From an uncultured Clostridia bacterium (lineage in GTDB: Bacteria > Bacillota > Clostridia > Oscillospirales > Acutalibacteraceae), in the NCBI GenBank assembly GCA_947632385.1, contig CANRPD010000001.1, positions 1 to 64,000 on the forward strand: a stretch of DNA of 64,000 bases, read 5' to 3'. The notes under the pieces were generated by a model. That model was given only the letters and a program-made list of their open reading frames with translations, was not told the DNA's origin and searched no databases. Shown piece after piece: positions 1 to 8,410 of the stretch (positions within the stretch are counted from its first letter, which is position 1; each line of letters opens with the position of its first letter). A program made the position numbers and the translations under genes.

Positions 1-37
1 TTTGGGATGGCCTGAAGATGAGGAGGCGGGCGAATGA
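1..37 (+). CDS. hsdM: Partial: C-terminal end of a type I methyltransferase subunit (probable hsdM)
   Basis: An open frame enters from the left edge and ends at a TGA that shares the ATGA overlap with the hsdS start. Only eleven residues are visible (ending EDEEAGE), so the identity comes from position alone: in type I systems hsdM is normally translationally coupled to hsdS. The ribosome site of hsdS (aggaggcggg) lies inside this tail, as expected for coupled genes. Confidence 0.5.
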   Translation, partial: LGWPEDEEAGE

Positions 38-1164
38 CAAGATTGGAGCAACTGATACAAGAGCTTTGCCCGGATGGAGTGGAGACTAAAAAAATCAAGG
101 AAGTTTATATCCGTCTTAAAGGGACACCTATTACTGCCGCAAAAATGAAAGAGATTGAAGAACCCAACGGAGAGGTCAAGGTTTTTGCAGGTGGGAAAAC
201 AGTAATTAATGCTGTGGAATCGAATATTCCTAATGCAAATATCATAAGAGTACCTGCTGTGTTAGTTCAATCACGCGGTGTTATAGATGTTGTATATTAC
301 GATGGCCCCTTTACGTTCAAGAACGAAATGTGGGCATATACTGCACCGAGCGCGGTTTCTGTTAAGTTCCTGTATTATATTTTAAAAAACAACATTTCTA
401 CTTTTCGAGAGATGGCGTCTGGCATGGGTTCTTTGCCACAAATCTCGCTATCGGCTACGGAAGACTTTATAATTCCTGTCCCACCCCTTCCTGTCCAGCA
501 AGAAATCGTCCGTATTCTGGACAATTTCACGGAACTTACAGCGGAACTTACAGCGGAACTTACAGCAAGGAAGAAACAGTATAGCTTTTATATAAATAAA
601 TTATTTGAAAAAGCAAAAGATATTCAAATAACGACATTAGATCAGATTTCAGAAAGCCTCGATAGTCAACGCAAACCTGTAACGAGCGGAAACAGAGAGC
701 CGGGTAATATTCCATACTATGGAGCATCAGGAGTAGTTGACTATGTCAAAGATTATATATTTGATGGTGATTATCTATTGATTTCCGAAGATGGAGCCAA
801 TCTTTTAGCGAGAAGTACGCCCATCGCTTTTTCAATCTCAGGGAAATCTTGGGTTAATAACCATGCTCACGTTTTGAAGTTTAAAGAATATGCAACGAGA
901 AGATATGTAGAAATATATCTCAACTCAATAGATTTATCATACTATATTACAGGCGGAGCGCAACCTAAATTGAATAGGCAAAATATGAATAGAATTCCAA
1001 TCCCATTGCCATCTATTGCCGAACAGCAAAGAATCGTTGCTATCCTTGACCGCTTCGATGCACTTTGCAATGACATAACGAAAGGTCTCCCTGCTGAAAT
1101 TGCTGCACGAAATAAACAGTACGAATATTACCGAGATAAGCTGTTAGATTTCAAGGGCAGGTAG
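34..1164 (+). CDS. hsdS: Type I restriction-modification specificity subunit HsdS
   Basis: This is the DNA-recognition subunit of a type I R-M enzyme, which joins the HsdM and HsdR subunits and reads the two halves of the bipartite target. At 376 aa it has the family layout of two target-recognition domains (about 1-150 and 200-345), each followed by a conserved helix: 'PLPVQQEIVRILDNF' in the middle and 'PSIAEQQRIVAILDRF' near the end. The central helix carries three TELTAEL-type repeats followed by ARKKQY, and the C-terminal helix shows the equivalent ARNKQYEYYRDKLL. The start overlaps the upstream frame by four bases (ATGA) and has an AGGAGG site. The DNA is much AT-richer than the chromosome to the right, as is usual for horizontally moved R-M loci. 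The target sequence cannot be read from the protein by eye. Confidence 0.95.
   Translation: MTRLEQLIQELCPDGVETKKIKEVYIRLKGTPITAAKMKEIEEPNGEVKVFAGGKTVINAVESNIPNANIIRVPAVLVQSRGVIDVVYYDGPFTFKNEMWAYTAPSAVSVKFLYYILKNNISTFREMASGMGSLPQISLSATEDFIIPVPPLPVQQEIVRILDNFTELTAELTAELTARKKQYSFYINKLFEKAKDIQITTLDQISESLDSQRKPVTSGNREPGNIPYYGASGVVDYVKDYIFDGDYLLISEDGANLLARSTPIAFSISGKSWVNNHAHVLKFKEYATRRYVEIYLNSIDLSYYITGGAQPKLNRQNMNRIPIPLPSIAEQQRIVAILDRFDALCNDITKGLPAEIAARNKQYEYYRDKLLDFKGR
531..566 (+). repeat. Three perfect 12-bp repeats encoding TAEL units in hsdS
   Basis: The unit ggaacttacagc occurs three times head to tail with no mismatch and stays in frame. It adds four residues (TAEL) per copy to the central helix that spaces the two recognition domains. 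In the EcoR124 family, two versus three TAEL copies change the length of the non-specific spacer in the DNA target. A perfect 3 x 12 bp array can gain or lose units by slippage. Confidence 0.9.
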
Positions 1165-1190
1165 TAAAATCACAAAGAAAGGAAAAAAAC

Positions 1191-2084
1191 ATGTCTCCAT
1201 CTATACAAACATATAATATGGATTTGCTTGACAGAGCTGCAATAGAATCCTTGGTTTGGGAAGCTCTACGAAAAAAGTGGCCACGTGATAGCTATTATTC
1301 CGGCGCTTCCTCTTATAGAGCTGGGTTTAGCGATATATGTATGTCTGTTGCAGAACTTGCCGTCAAGAAGCAGCAGATAATGCCATTAAAGACTCCTGCT
1401 TTTCAGCCATATACAAGAGTTGTATCAGAGGGAGGCCAGCGGCAAATTGCAAGTGTCCTCTGGGCTTTGGTGGCACAGGAGATTCTTTATATTGATATGT
1501 CAGTTAGGAACTCGACGGGTTCTACGATCTTTGCATTTGATATTACAGATTACGGCAAACAGGTAATTGCATCCGAAAAACCCATCCCGCATGATCCTGA
1601 TGGTTATTTATCATATCTCAAAACAGAAATTCCAAGCATTGATGCTACAATCTTGACTTACATTTCGGAGGGGATTAGCGCATATAATCATCGACTATAT
1701 TTGTCTGCGACAATTGCGATTGGCTGTGCATCTGAAAAAGCTTTTCTGCTATTACTTGATTCATATATTGCGTTTTTACAATCTCCAAAGGAAAAAGAAA
1801 GCCTTTCAAAGATAAAAAATCAGATGATTAAGCGTCAATTTGAAGCGTTTACAAAAAGTTTCAATGGCCATCTAAGCGACATAAACAAAGAGTTGACTGA
1901 CGGTATTGACATCGTATTCAATGGGATTTTTGAACTGTTGCGCCAAAACAGAAATAGCGTAGGACATCCTACTGGAAAGGCAATGTCAAGGGAGCAAGTA
2001 TTTGCGTCACTGCAATTATTTGTTACATATTGTAAGCGCATTTACGCATTGATAGATTATTTTGGTCGAGATGAGTTTAGATAA
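1191..2084 (+). CDS. HEPN-motif protein of unknown function in the prrC position of the R-M operon
   Basis: The gene lies between hsdS (26 nt upstream) and hsdR (29 nt downstream), on the same strand, each with its own ribosome site, so one operon is likely. The 297-aa product has no Walker or nuclease motif that I recognise. The N-terminal 130 residues look like a winged-helix-type region. The C-terminal half is helical and holds RQNRNSVGHPTG at about residues 254-265. RNSVGH fits the R-N-x3-H (RX4-6H) signature of HEPN RNases and abortive-infection proteins, and is followed by helices as in that fold. In the Escherichia prr locus the order is hsdM-hsdS-prrC-hsdR, where prrC encodes an anticodon nuclease with its own HEPN-like domain. 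A toxin-like RNase role here is inference. A non-catalytic accessory protein is possible. Confidence 0.6.
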   Translation: MSPSIQTYNMDLLDRAAIESLVWEALRKKWPRDSYYSGASSYRAGFSDICMSVAELAVKKQQIMPLKTPAFQPYTRVVSEGGQRQIASVLWALVAQEILYIDMSVRNSTGSTIFAFDITDYGKQVIASEKPIPHDPDGYLSYLKTEIPSIDATILTYISEGISAYNHRLYLSATIAIGCASEKAFLLLLDSYIAFLQSPKEKESLSKIKNQMIKRQFEAFTKSFNGHLSDINKELTDGIDIVFNGIFELLRQNRNSVGHPTGKAMSREQVFASLQLFVTYCKRIYALIDYFGRDEFR

Positions 2085-2113
2085 ATTAATGCTGCGCCGT
2101 TGGAGGTATAATT

Positions 2114-5100
2114 ATGAGTTATTTTAACATTGTTTCTCAAAGTGATGAAAGCACCGTTGTAACCGAATATAGGTCTCATGTCAAACGCTCTGACGCCTAC
2201 CAAAGTGAAGCGCAGTTGGAAAAGGAGTTCATACGCCTTCTTGAAGAGTTGGGTTATACATACCTGCCGATTCACAGCGAGGCAGATTTGATTTTTAACC
2301 TCCGGAAACAGCTAGAAAAACTCAACGATTACACGTTCACAGACAGCGAATGGAAGCAATTTTTCTCCAACTGCATTGCTAACAAAAACGATGGAATCGC
2401 GGAAAAGACCCGGCGGATTCAGGAGGACTACGTTCAGGTACTCCATCGGGACAACGGCGCAACCAAAAATATCTATTTGATAGACAAGAAGAATATTCAC
2501 AATAATATTTTACAAGTCATTAACCAATACACTATCTCTAAAAACGATGGTGCAAACTATGATAACCGTTATGACGTGACAGTGCTGGTCAATGGGCTGC
2601 CACTGATTCATATTGAATTGAAACGCCGGGGTGTTCCTATCCGTGAAGCATTTAATCAGATAGACCGCTATCAGCGCGATAGTTTCTGGGCATCCAGTGG
2701 GCTTTATGAATATGTACAAATCTTTGTTATCTCCAACGGCACAAACACTAAGTATTATTCCAATACTACCCGCTTCAATCATATCAATGACAGCAAGTCG
2801 CAGCAAATTAAGAAAGAAAAGACCAGCAACAGTTTTGAATTTACATCCTTCTGGGCAGATGCCAACAACCGGGTGATTCCTGATTTGATTGACTTTACCA
2901 AAACATTCTTTGCTCGGCATACAATCCTTAATATTCTGGCCCGCTACTGTGTCTATACTTCGGAGGGGATGCTTCTTGTCATGCGTCCATACCAGATCGT
3001 GGCCACCGAGCGAATCATTAATCGGATTGAAATTGCAAATAATTACAAAAAATACGGTAGCGTTGTGGGTGGCGGGTATATCTGGCACACTACCGGCAGC
3101 GGGAAAACGCTGACCTCCTTCAAGACAGCGCAACTTGCGTCTCGTTTAGATTATATTGACAAAGTCCTCTTTGTGGTTGATCGAAAAGACTTGGACTACC
3201 AGACCATGAAGGAGTATGATCGTTTTGAAAAAGGGGCGGCCAACAGCAACACCTCCACAGCGGTGCTGAAACGGCAGCTTGAGGACAGCGATTCAAAGAT
3301 TATCATTACAACCATCCAAAAGTTGACCACGTTCATTAAAAAGAATACTGGCCACGAGGTATTTGACAAGCGGGTGGTCATTATTTTCGATGAATGCCAC
3401 CGAAGCCAGTTCGGGGATATGCATTTGGCCATCACCAAGTATTTTAAGAAATATCATCTGTTTGGCTTCACGGGAACGCCCATTTTCGCCATCAATGCCG
3501 GAGTGAGCAGGAAACCAACCTTGCGTACCACAGAGCAGGCTTTCGGTGATCGCCTCCATACCTATACCATTGTTGATGCCATCAACGACAAGAACGTACT
3601 GCCGTTCCGCATAGATTACATCAAGACAATGGATGTGGAACCGGATATTGATGACAAAGAAGTATGGGACATTGACCGCGAAAAAGCATTTCTCGCACCG
3701 GAGCGTGTCTCGCTTGTTACAAAGTACATTCTTGAACACTTTGACCAAAAGACCTATCGCGGAAACAAGACATATACTTACAACGTCCTGCAAAATATAG
3801 CGGAGGTGGCTGTCGCAGACGGACGGGAATCTATTGAGGAAGTAAAACGGAAGCAGCGCATCAGTGGGTTTAATTCCATTTTCGCGGTCTCTTCTGTGGA
3901 GGCGGCAAAGCTCTATTACACTGAGTTCAAACGACAAATGGAGGCTGATCCTACGAAACGGCTGCGTGTTGCCGTGATTTACAGCTATGGTGCCAACGAG
4001 GAAGAAGCAGATGGAATTCTGGATGAGGAAAGCTCCGAGGATACCTCTGCTCTGGACAAAGGATCCCGCGATTTCTTGGAAAAAGCCATTACCGAAGATT
4101 ACGACGCTATGTTCCATACTAACTACGATACATCCTCAGATAAGTTTCAGAATTACTATAAGGATGTATCTCTGCGAATGAAAAACAAGGAGCTCGATTT
4201 GCTCATTGTAGTCAATATGTTTCTTACCGGTTTTGATGCCACTACATTAAATACGCTTTGGGTTGATAAAAATCTCAAAATGCATGGTTTACTCCAAGCG
4301 TTTTCTCGCACCAACCGTATTCTAAATTCTATCAAAACTTTTGGAAATATCGTTTGTTTCCGCAATTTGCAGAAACGGACAGACGATGCAATTTCTCTCT
4401 TCGGCGATAAAGAAGCTGGCGGCATTGTACTGCTTCGCGGATATAACGATTATTACAATGGATTTGAGGATCAAGAGGGGAAGGTGCATCCCGGTTATGC
4501 GGATATGATTTCAGAGCTGATTGGGAAGTTTCCTCTGTCGGAGGACCGCATTGCAGGAGAAAAAAATCAAAAAGATTTTATCGTCTTGTTTGGAACAATT
4601 TTGCGGATGCGGAATCTTCTCTCGTCCTTCGATGAATTTTCCGGGAATGAAATTCTCTCAGAAAGAGATTTACAAGATTATCTTGGAAGGTATCAGGATC
4701 TACGGGATGAGTGGAAAAATCGAAAGCCAACAGGTGCGAAGGAAGATATTACCGATGATATTGTATTTGAAATTGAACTGATTAAGCAAATAGAGATCAA
4801 TATCGACTATATTCTTTTGCTTGTCAAAAAATATCATGACTCCCATTGTGCCGATAAGGAGGTGCTTATCACAATTCAAAAAGCAATCGATGCCAGTTCG
4901 GAACTCCGAAGCAAAAAAGCATTGATTGAAAATTTCATTGCTGGAATAAATGATGTAGATGATGTGATGATAGAATGGAGACAGTACGTTGCTGAAGAAA
5001 AAGAACGGCAACTTTCGGAGATTATCCACGAGGAAAATCTGAAGGAGGAAGAAACGCACCGCTTTATTGAAACCGCATTTCGTGATGGTTCAATCAAGAC

Positions 5101-5230
5101 AACAGGCACCGATTTTGACAAATTGATGCCTCCAATGTCTCGCTTTGGTGGCGGTAATCGTGACGAGAAAAAACAAGGCATTGTTACTAAACTACTCGAT
5201 TTCTTTGACCGTTTCTTTGGCATAGGTTAA
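2114..5230 (+). CDS. hsdR: Type I restriction endonuclease motor subunit HsdR
   Basis: HsdR translocates DNA using ATP and cuts it when bound to the HsdM/HsdS complex on unmethylated sites. The 1038-aa protein has the usual order. An N-terminal PD-(D/E)xK nuclease shows 'YDVTVLVNGLPLIHIELK' (about 153-170). It is followed by SF2 helicase motifs: Walker A 'HTTGSGKT' (about 322-330), the DECH box 'IIFDECHRSQ' (about 425), 'GFTGTPI' and motif VI 'QAFSRTNRI'. The C-terminal part is helical and probably binds the methylase core. The start is the ATG behind TTGGAGG. It is the last gene of the island, and a hairpin follows the stop. It looks intact, so the system may be active. Confidence 0.97.
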   Translation: MSYFNIVSQSDESTVVTEYRSHVKRSDAYQSEAQLEKEFIRLLEELGYTYLPIHSEADLIFNLRKQLEKLNDYTFTDSEWKQFFSNCIANKNDGIAEKTRRIQEDYVQVLHRDNGATKNIYLIDKKNIHNNILQVINQYTISKNDGANYDNRYDVTVLVNGLPLIHIELKRRGVPIREAFNQIDRYQRDSFWASSGLYEYVQIFVISNGTNTKYYSNTTRFNHINDSKSQQIKKEKTSNSFEFTSFWADANNRVIPDLIDFTKTFFARHTILNILARYCVYTSEGMLLVMRPYQIVATERIINRIEIANNYKKYGSVVGGGYIWHTTGSGKTLTSFKTAQLASRLDYIDKVLFVVDRKDLDYQTMKEYDRFEKGAANSNTSTAVLKRQLEDSDSKIIITTIQKLTTFIKKNTGHEVFDKRVVIIFDECHRSQFGDMHLAITKYFKKYHLFGFTGTPIFAINAGVSRKPTLRTTEQAFGDRLHTYTIVDAINDKNVLPFRIDYIKTMDVEPDIDDKEVWDIDREKAFLAPERVSLVTKYILEHFDQKTYRGNKTYTYNVLQNIAEVAVADGRESIEEVKRKQRISGFNSIFAVSSVEAAKLYYTEFKRQMEADPTKRLRVAVIYSYGANEEEADGILDEESSEDTSALDKGSRDFLEKAITEDYDAMFHTNYDTSSDKFQNYYKDVSLRMKNKELDLLIVVNMFLTGFDATTLNTLWVDKNLKMHGLLQAFSRTNRILNSIKTFGNIVCFRNLQKRTDDAISLFGDKEAGGIVLLRGYNDYYNGFEDQEGKVHPGYADMISELIGKFPLSEDRIAGEKNQKDFIVLFGTILRMRNLLSSFDEFSGNEILSERDLQDYLGRYQDLRDEWKNRKPTGAKEDITDDIVFEIELIKQIEINIDYILLLVKKYHDSHCADKEVLITIQKAIDASSELRSKKALIENFIAGINDVDDVMIEWRQYVAEEKERQLSEIIHEENLKEEETHRFIETAFRDGSIKTTGTDFDKLMPPMSRFGGGNRDEKKQGIVTKLLDFFDRFFGIG

Positions 5231-5277
5231 TTAAACAAAGAAAACTGTTCAACAGACATTGAGATAAGAATAATCGA

Positions 5278-5320
5278 AACAGCCATACCCGGATCGATTT
5301 CCGAGTATGGCTGTTCTCTG
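5278..5320 (+). terminator. Intrinsic terminator after hsdR
   Basis: The 15-nt arms aacagccatacccgg and ccgagtatggctgtt pair with one C/A mismatch around an 8-nt loop, followed by a T-rich stretch. The rest of the 5231-5416 gap contains no gene I can support. A second, weaker hairpin (AAGC...GCTT followed by eight T) lies at about 5382-5405, at the edge where the AT-rich island meets the GC-rich chromosome. Confidence 0.75.
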
Positions 5321-5416
5321 TTTTGCACCCCTGTTTGGCAGCTACCCAATGTCAGTACTGTTTCGATACTGTTTTATTGGAAGCTACCTCAGGGGGGCTT
5401 TTTTTTGGGCGAACGC

Positions 5417-5956
5417 TCAATAATTTTCGGCCTTGATCTGGAAATACGCCTGGGGATGGGCGCACACGGGGCAGACCTCCGGGGCCTTTTTGCCCACCAC
5501 GATGTGCCCGCAGTTGGCGCACTGCCACACCTGGTCTCCCTCCCGGGAGAACACCAGCCCGCCTTCCAGGTTGGCCAGCAGCTTGCGGTACCGCTCCTCG
5601 TGCTCCTTCTCGATGGCCGCTACGCCCTCGAACAGCCGGGCGATCTCCTCAAAGCCCTCCTCGTGGGCGGTCTTGGCAAAGCCCGCGTACATGTCGGTCC
5701 ACTCATAATTCTCCCCGGCAGCCGCGTCCTTCAGGTTGTCTGCGGTGCTGCCCACGCCGCCGTTGAGCAGCTTGTACCAGATCTTGGCGTGCTCCTTCTC
5801 GTTGTCGGCGGTCTCCTCAAAGATCTTGGCGATCTGCACGTACCCGTCCTTCTTGGCCTTGGAGGCGAAGTAGGTGTACTTGTTGCGGGCCTGGCTCTCT
5901 CCCGCAAAGGCGGTCAGCAGGTTGGCCTCGGTCTTGCTTCCTTTCAGTTCCGGCAT
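5417..5956 (-). CDS. rbr: Rubrerythrin
   Basis: Rubrerythrin is a cytoplasmic non-heme di-iron peroxidase that protects anaerobes by reducing hydrogen peroxide with electrons from rubredoxin or NADH oxidoreductases. The 179-aa product has the ferritin-like four-helix domain (about 1-140), with the iron-ligand segments '[17 protein letters not shown]' and '[14 protein letters not shown]' and a second helix pair containing '[14 protein letters not shown]'. A C-terminal rubredoxin-like domain has two CxxC pairs (CANC and CPVC). I start at MPELKGS because AAAGGAGG lies just upstream; the longer ORF start is in the leader. Monocistronic with its own promoter. Confidence 0.97.
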   Translation of the reverse strand: MPELKGSKTEANLLTAFAGESQARNKYTYFASKAKKDGYVQIAKIFEETADNEKEHAKIWYKLLNGGVGSTADNLKDAAAGENYEWTDMYAGFAKTAHEEGFEEIARLFEGVAAIEKEHEERYRKLLANLEGGLVFSREGDQVWQCANCGHIVVGKKAPEVCPVCAHPQAYFQIKAENY

Positions 5957-6004
5957 GGTGAATGACCTCCTTTTCCGGCCGCGTTTCCCGCGGCGCTTTT
6001 TTTC

Positions 6005-6034
6005 ATTATAGCCCATCCCCCGGGGAAAAGTAAA
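6005..6034 (-). promoter_or_regulatory. Promoter of rubrerythrin
   Basis: On the minus strand TTTACT and a perfect TATAAT are separated by 18 nt, about 50 nt upstream of the start codon. I see no clear PerR-like dyad. Confidence 0.6.
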
Positions 6035-6142
6035 GGGCTTTCCCTTTCTTTTTTCGTTTTTTTGCCCCCGGGGCTTTCTTTTTTTCCAAGATCGCGCTAT
6101 ACTGAAAAGAGATTCTCACACGAAGAAAGGACGGAGAGTTTC

Positions 6143-6535
6143 ATGTTCCGATGGCTGCAACGGGTCCTGTACGGCCGCTACGGCGGCGACGCTTTCAGTG
6201 TGTTCCTGCTGGTCACAGGCGTGGTGTTTTCCCTGCTGGCGGGGCTGTTTTTCCGTCCCCTGTACCTGGTGGCGGATCTGCTCTACCTGGTGTGCTTCCT
6301 CCGGGCCTTTTCCCGGAACCACGAAGCCCGCCGCCGGGAGAACCAGGCCTTCCTGCGGCTCTGGGAGCCGGTGGCCGGGTGGTTTTCCCGGGTGCGGGCC
6401 TGGTTCCGGAACCACCGGCAGTACAAGTATTTCCGCTGCCCCAACTGCAAGCAGCGCCTGCGGGCGCCCCGCGGCCGGGGCCAGATCGAGGTCACCTGCC
6501 AGCGCTGCCGGCACGTGTTCCGCACCCGGACCTGA
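6143..6535 (+). CDS. Small membrane protein with C-terminal zinc ribbon
   Basis: A 130-aa protein of unknown role. Two adjacent hydrophobic segments (about residues 17-35 and 37-53) are followed by a basic linker and a cytoplasmic zinc ribbon 'CPNCKQRLRAPRGRGQIEVTC' interrupted as CPNC...CQRC (about 98-124). Two CxxC pairs of this kind usually bind one zinc. The start was set at the MFRWLQ methionine, behind gaaagga; the longer ORF is leader sequence. It stands 35 nt before the AI-2E family permease gene and probably shares its transcript. No function is assigned. Confidence 0.8.
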   Translation: MFRWLQRVLYGRYGGDAFSVFLLVTGVVFSLLAGLFFRPLYLVADLLYLVCFLRAFSRNHEARRRENQAFLRLWEPVAGWFSRVRAWFRNHRQYKYFRCPNCKQRLRAPRGRGQIEVTCQRCRHVFRTRT

Positions 6536-6570
6536 ACCGGTCCGGCGAGAGGGAAGAGAGGGGGATCCGT

Positions 6571-7764
6571 ATGCGTCTCAAAGAATTTCGTTCCGGGCTT
6601 TCCCAGCAAAAGCCCACCCTGGCGGCGGGGTCGTTCCTGCTGGTCCTGGGGGCCGTTTTGGCCCTGGTGGTGCTGCATTTTGACCGGGTCCTGGGCTTCG
6701 CCCGGCTGGTGGGCTCGGCCCTGACGCCGCTGCTCTGCGGCCTGGTCATCGCATTCGTGCTCAATGTCTTTGTCCGCTTTTTCGAGGACGTGGCCTTTGC
6801 CCCCCTCAAGCACGTGCAGAACGCCCTGTGGCGCAAGCTCCGCTACCCCCTGTGCGTGGTCCTGGCCTACCTGGTGGTGGTGCTGCTGCTGGCGTTCCTG
6901 GTGGGCTTCATCCTGCCCAGCTTCGTGGACTCCCTCACCGGTCTGGCCGATACCCTCCAGCGCACCCTGCCGGGCACCCTGACCCGGGCGGCAGCCTGGG
7001 CCACCGACTTCGCCAGCCGCCACGACCTGGACTTCCTCATCGACTACCTCCGGGACTTCAACTGGACCTCCCTGCTGGCCCGCATCACGGAATTCACCAC
7101 CGACCTGCTGGGCATGCTGGTGAGCATGACCACCAACGTGGCCTCCGGGGTCTTCACTCTGCTCATGGGTTTCTTCTTCTCAGTGTATATGCTCTTCGGC
7201 AAGCAGCGGCTCCTGGGGGGCATCCGCAGCACCCTGAAGGCCTACCTGCCCGCCTCTGCCGCCGCCCGCCTGCAGACCGTGGGGACGCTGACCAACAAGG
7301 TGTTCTACTCCTTCGTCCGGGGCCAGCTCACCGAGTGCGTCATCCTGGGGGGCCTGTGCTACGCCGGCATGCGCCTGTTGGGCCTGGACTATGCCCTGCT
7401 GATCTCCTCGGTGGTGGCTCTCACCGCCCTGATCCCCATCCTGGGCGCCTACATCGGCTGCGCCACGGGGGTGGTGGTGCTCCTGCTGGTCCACCCCATG
7501 GATGCCCTGGTTTTCCTGGTGTTCCTGGTGGTCCTCCAGCAGGTGGAGGGCAACCTGATCTATCCCCGGGTGGTGGGCTCGTCCATCGGCCTGCCCCCCG
7601 TCTGGACGCTGTTCGCGGTGCTGTTTTGGGGCGGTGTGCTGGGCATTCCCGGCATCATCGTGGGCACGCCGGCCACGGCGGTGCTCTACCGGCTGCTGCG
7701 CACCTCGGTCTATGACCGGCTGGCGGCCCAAAACCCGCCATCTCCGGCCTCGCCGGAAGAATGA
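6571..7764 (+). CDS. AI-2E family transporter (UPF0118 permease)
   Basis: A 397-aa polytopic membrane protein of the AI-2E/PerM family (PF01594). Members export small solutes or act as Na+/H+ antiporters; the quorum-signal name comes from the E. coli TqsA member and need not apply here. About eight membrane segments are visible: two at the N-terminus, a long pair around residues 95-115, and a cluster from about 200 to 380. The family-typical stretch 'GLPPVWTLFAVLFWGGVLG' and the glycine-rich 'GIPGIIVGTPATAVLYRLL' close to the end support the call. The start is MRLKEF behind gagggaagagaggggg. A cloverleaf element begins 17 nt after the stop. Confidence 0.9.
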   Translation: MRLKEFRSGLSQQKPTLAAGSFLLVLGAVLALVVLHFDRVLGFARLVGSALTPLLCGLVIAFVLNVFVRFFEDVAFAPLKHVQNALWRKLRYPLCVVLAYLVVVLLLAFLVGFILPSFVDSLTGLADTLQRTLPGTLTRAAAWATDFASRHDLDFLIDYLRDFNWTSLLARITEFTTDLLGMLVSMTTNVASGVFTLLMGFFFSVYMLFGKQRLLGGIRSTLKAYLPASAAARLQTVGTLTNKVFYSFVRGQLTECVILGGLCYAGMRLLGLDYALLISSVVALTALIPILGAYIGCATGVVVLLLVHPMDALVFLVFLVVLQQVEGNLIYPRVVGSSIGLPPVWTLFAVLFWGGVLGIPGIIVGTPATAVLYRLLRTSVYDRLAAQNPPSPASPEE

Positions 7765-7781
7765 GGGCTCCACGGCCTTGC

Positions 7782-7871
7782 CCGCGCCCGCCCGGGCCCC
7801 GGTTTTCCGGGGCCCGGGCGCTTTTTGCCCCGCAAAAAGCAGGCCGCCCCAAGGGGGCGGCCTGGGCGCGG
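7782..7871. repeat. Cloverleaf element A (bidirectional terminator-like)
   Basis: The 90 nt pair completely, with no unpaired junction base. The outer stem is CCGCGCCC/GGGCGCGG. Arm 1 is GCCCGGGCCCCGG with loop TTTT (7790-7819). Arm 2 is GCTTTTTGC-CCC-GCAAAAAGC (7820-7840). Arm 3 is AGGCCGCCCC-AAG-GGGGCGGCCT (7841-7863). On the plus strand arm 1 followed by the T-tract looks like an intrinsic terminator; on the minus strand arm 3 plays that part. It lies 17 nt after the AI-2E permease gene. Element B (8279-8367) is a near-identical direct copy. Confidence 0.85.
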
Positions 7872-8278
7872 TCCGTCGGCTCCCCGCCGGTTGGGTGGGG
7901 ACTTCCGGCGGGCGCTCAAAAATGCAAATTTTTATACCAGTTCACCAATAATTCATATTTTTTGGTTCGTCTTTTGCATGCGAAAACATATGTGTGTATT
8001 TCTTACCATAACCCACTTTTTGGTAAACTTCTTTCACAAAATAGACCCATTTTTGGGCCGGTCACCGCCCCGGACCCCTCTTTTTGCCGCCAAAGTGCAC
8101 GAACCCCGCTCCTGCCCGGCCCGAACCCCCTTTTTTCGGTCCGGAACCCGTCTCCAGCGAACATCTGCTTTTTCGGTTTTGCCCCTTTTCGGCATCATAA
8201 AGCATCCTTGCTGGGCTTCATCCCACCCGGTCCGCTTCGGCTCGCTCCCCGCCGGCATGTGCGGGTCCCGGGTCCTGC
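7872..8278. other. Non-coding spacer between cloverleaf copies A and B
   Basis: About 400 nt with no supportable gene. The first part (7915-8060) is unusually AT-rich for this chromosome, with several T-runs and ATG/CAT-rich motifs such as gcatgcgaaaacatatg. The rest is C-rich. The ORFs across it are chance open frames. Element A bounds it on the left and B on the right, in the same orientation. Confidence 0.5.
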
Positions 8279-8367
8279 CCGCGCCCGCCCGGGCCCCGGT
8301 TTTCCGGGGCCCGGGCGCTTTTTGCCCCGCAAAAAGCAGGCCGCCCCAAAGGGCGGCCTGGGCGCGG
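8279..8367. repeat. Cloverleaf element B
   Basis: The outer stem CCGCGCCC/GGGCGCGG and arms 1 and 2 are identical to element A. Arm 3 is AGGCCGCCC-CAAA-GGGCGGCCT, one pair shorter. It is followed by an extra small hairpin CGGCGG/CCGCCG. It lies 43 nt beyond the stop of the minus-strand Gx transporter gene, where arm 3 plus the A-tract of arm 2 would serve as a minus-strand terminator. Confidence 0.85.
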
Positions 8368-8410
8368 TCCGGCGGCTCTCCGCCGACCCGCATTTTTTTG
8401 CAAAACCCCA

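Noticed and set aside
7782-7871. tRNA or tmRNA genes in the cloverleaf elements
   Set aside because: No GTTCGAA T-loop, no seven-base anticodon loop, no CCA end; loops are 3-7 nt on very GC-rich stems.
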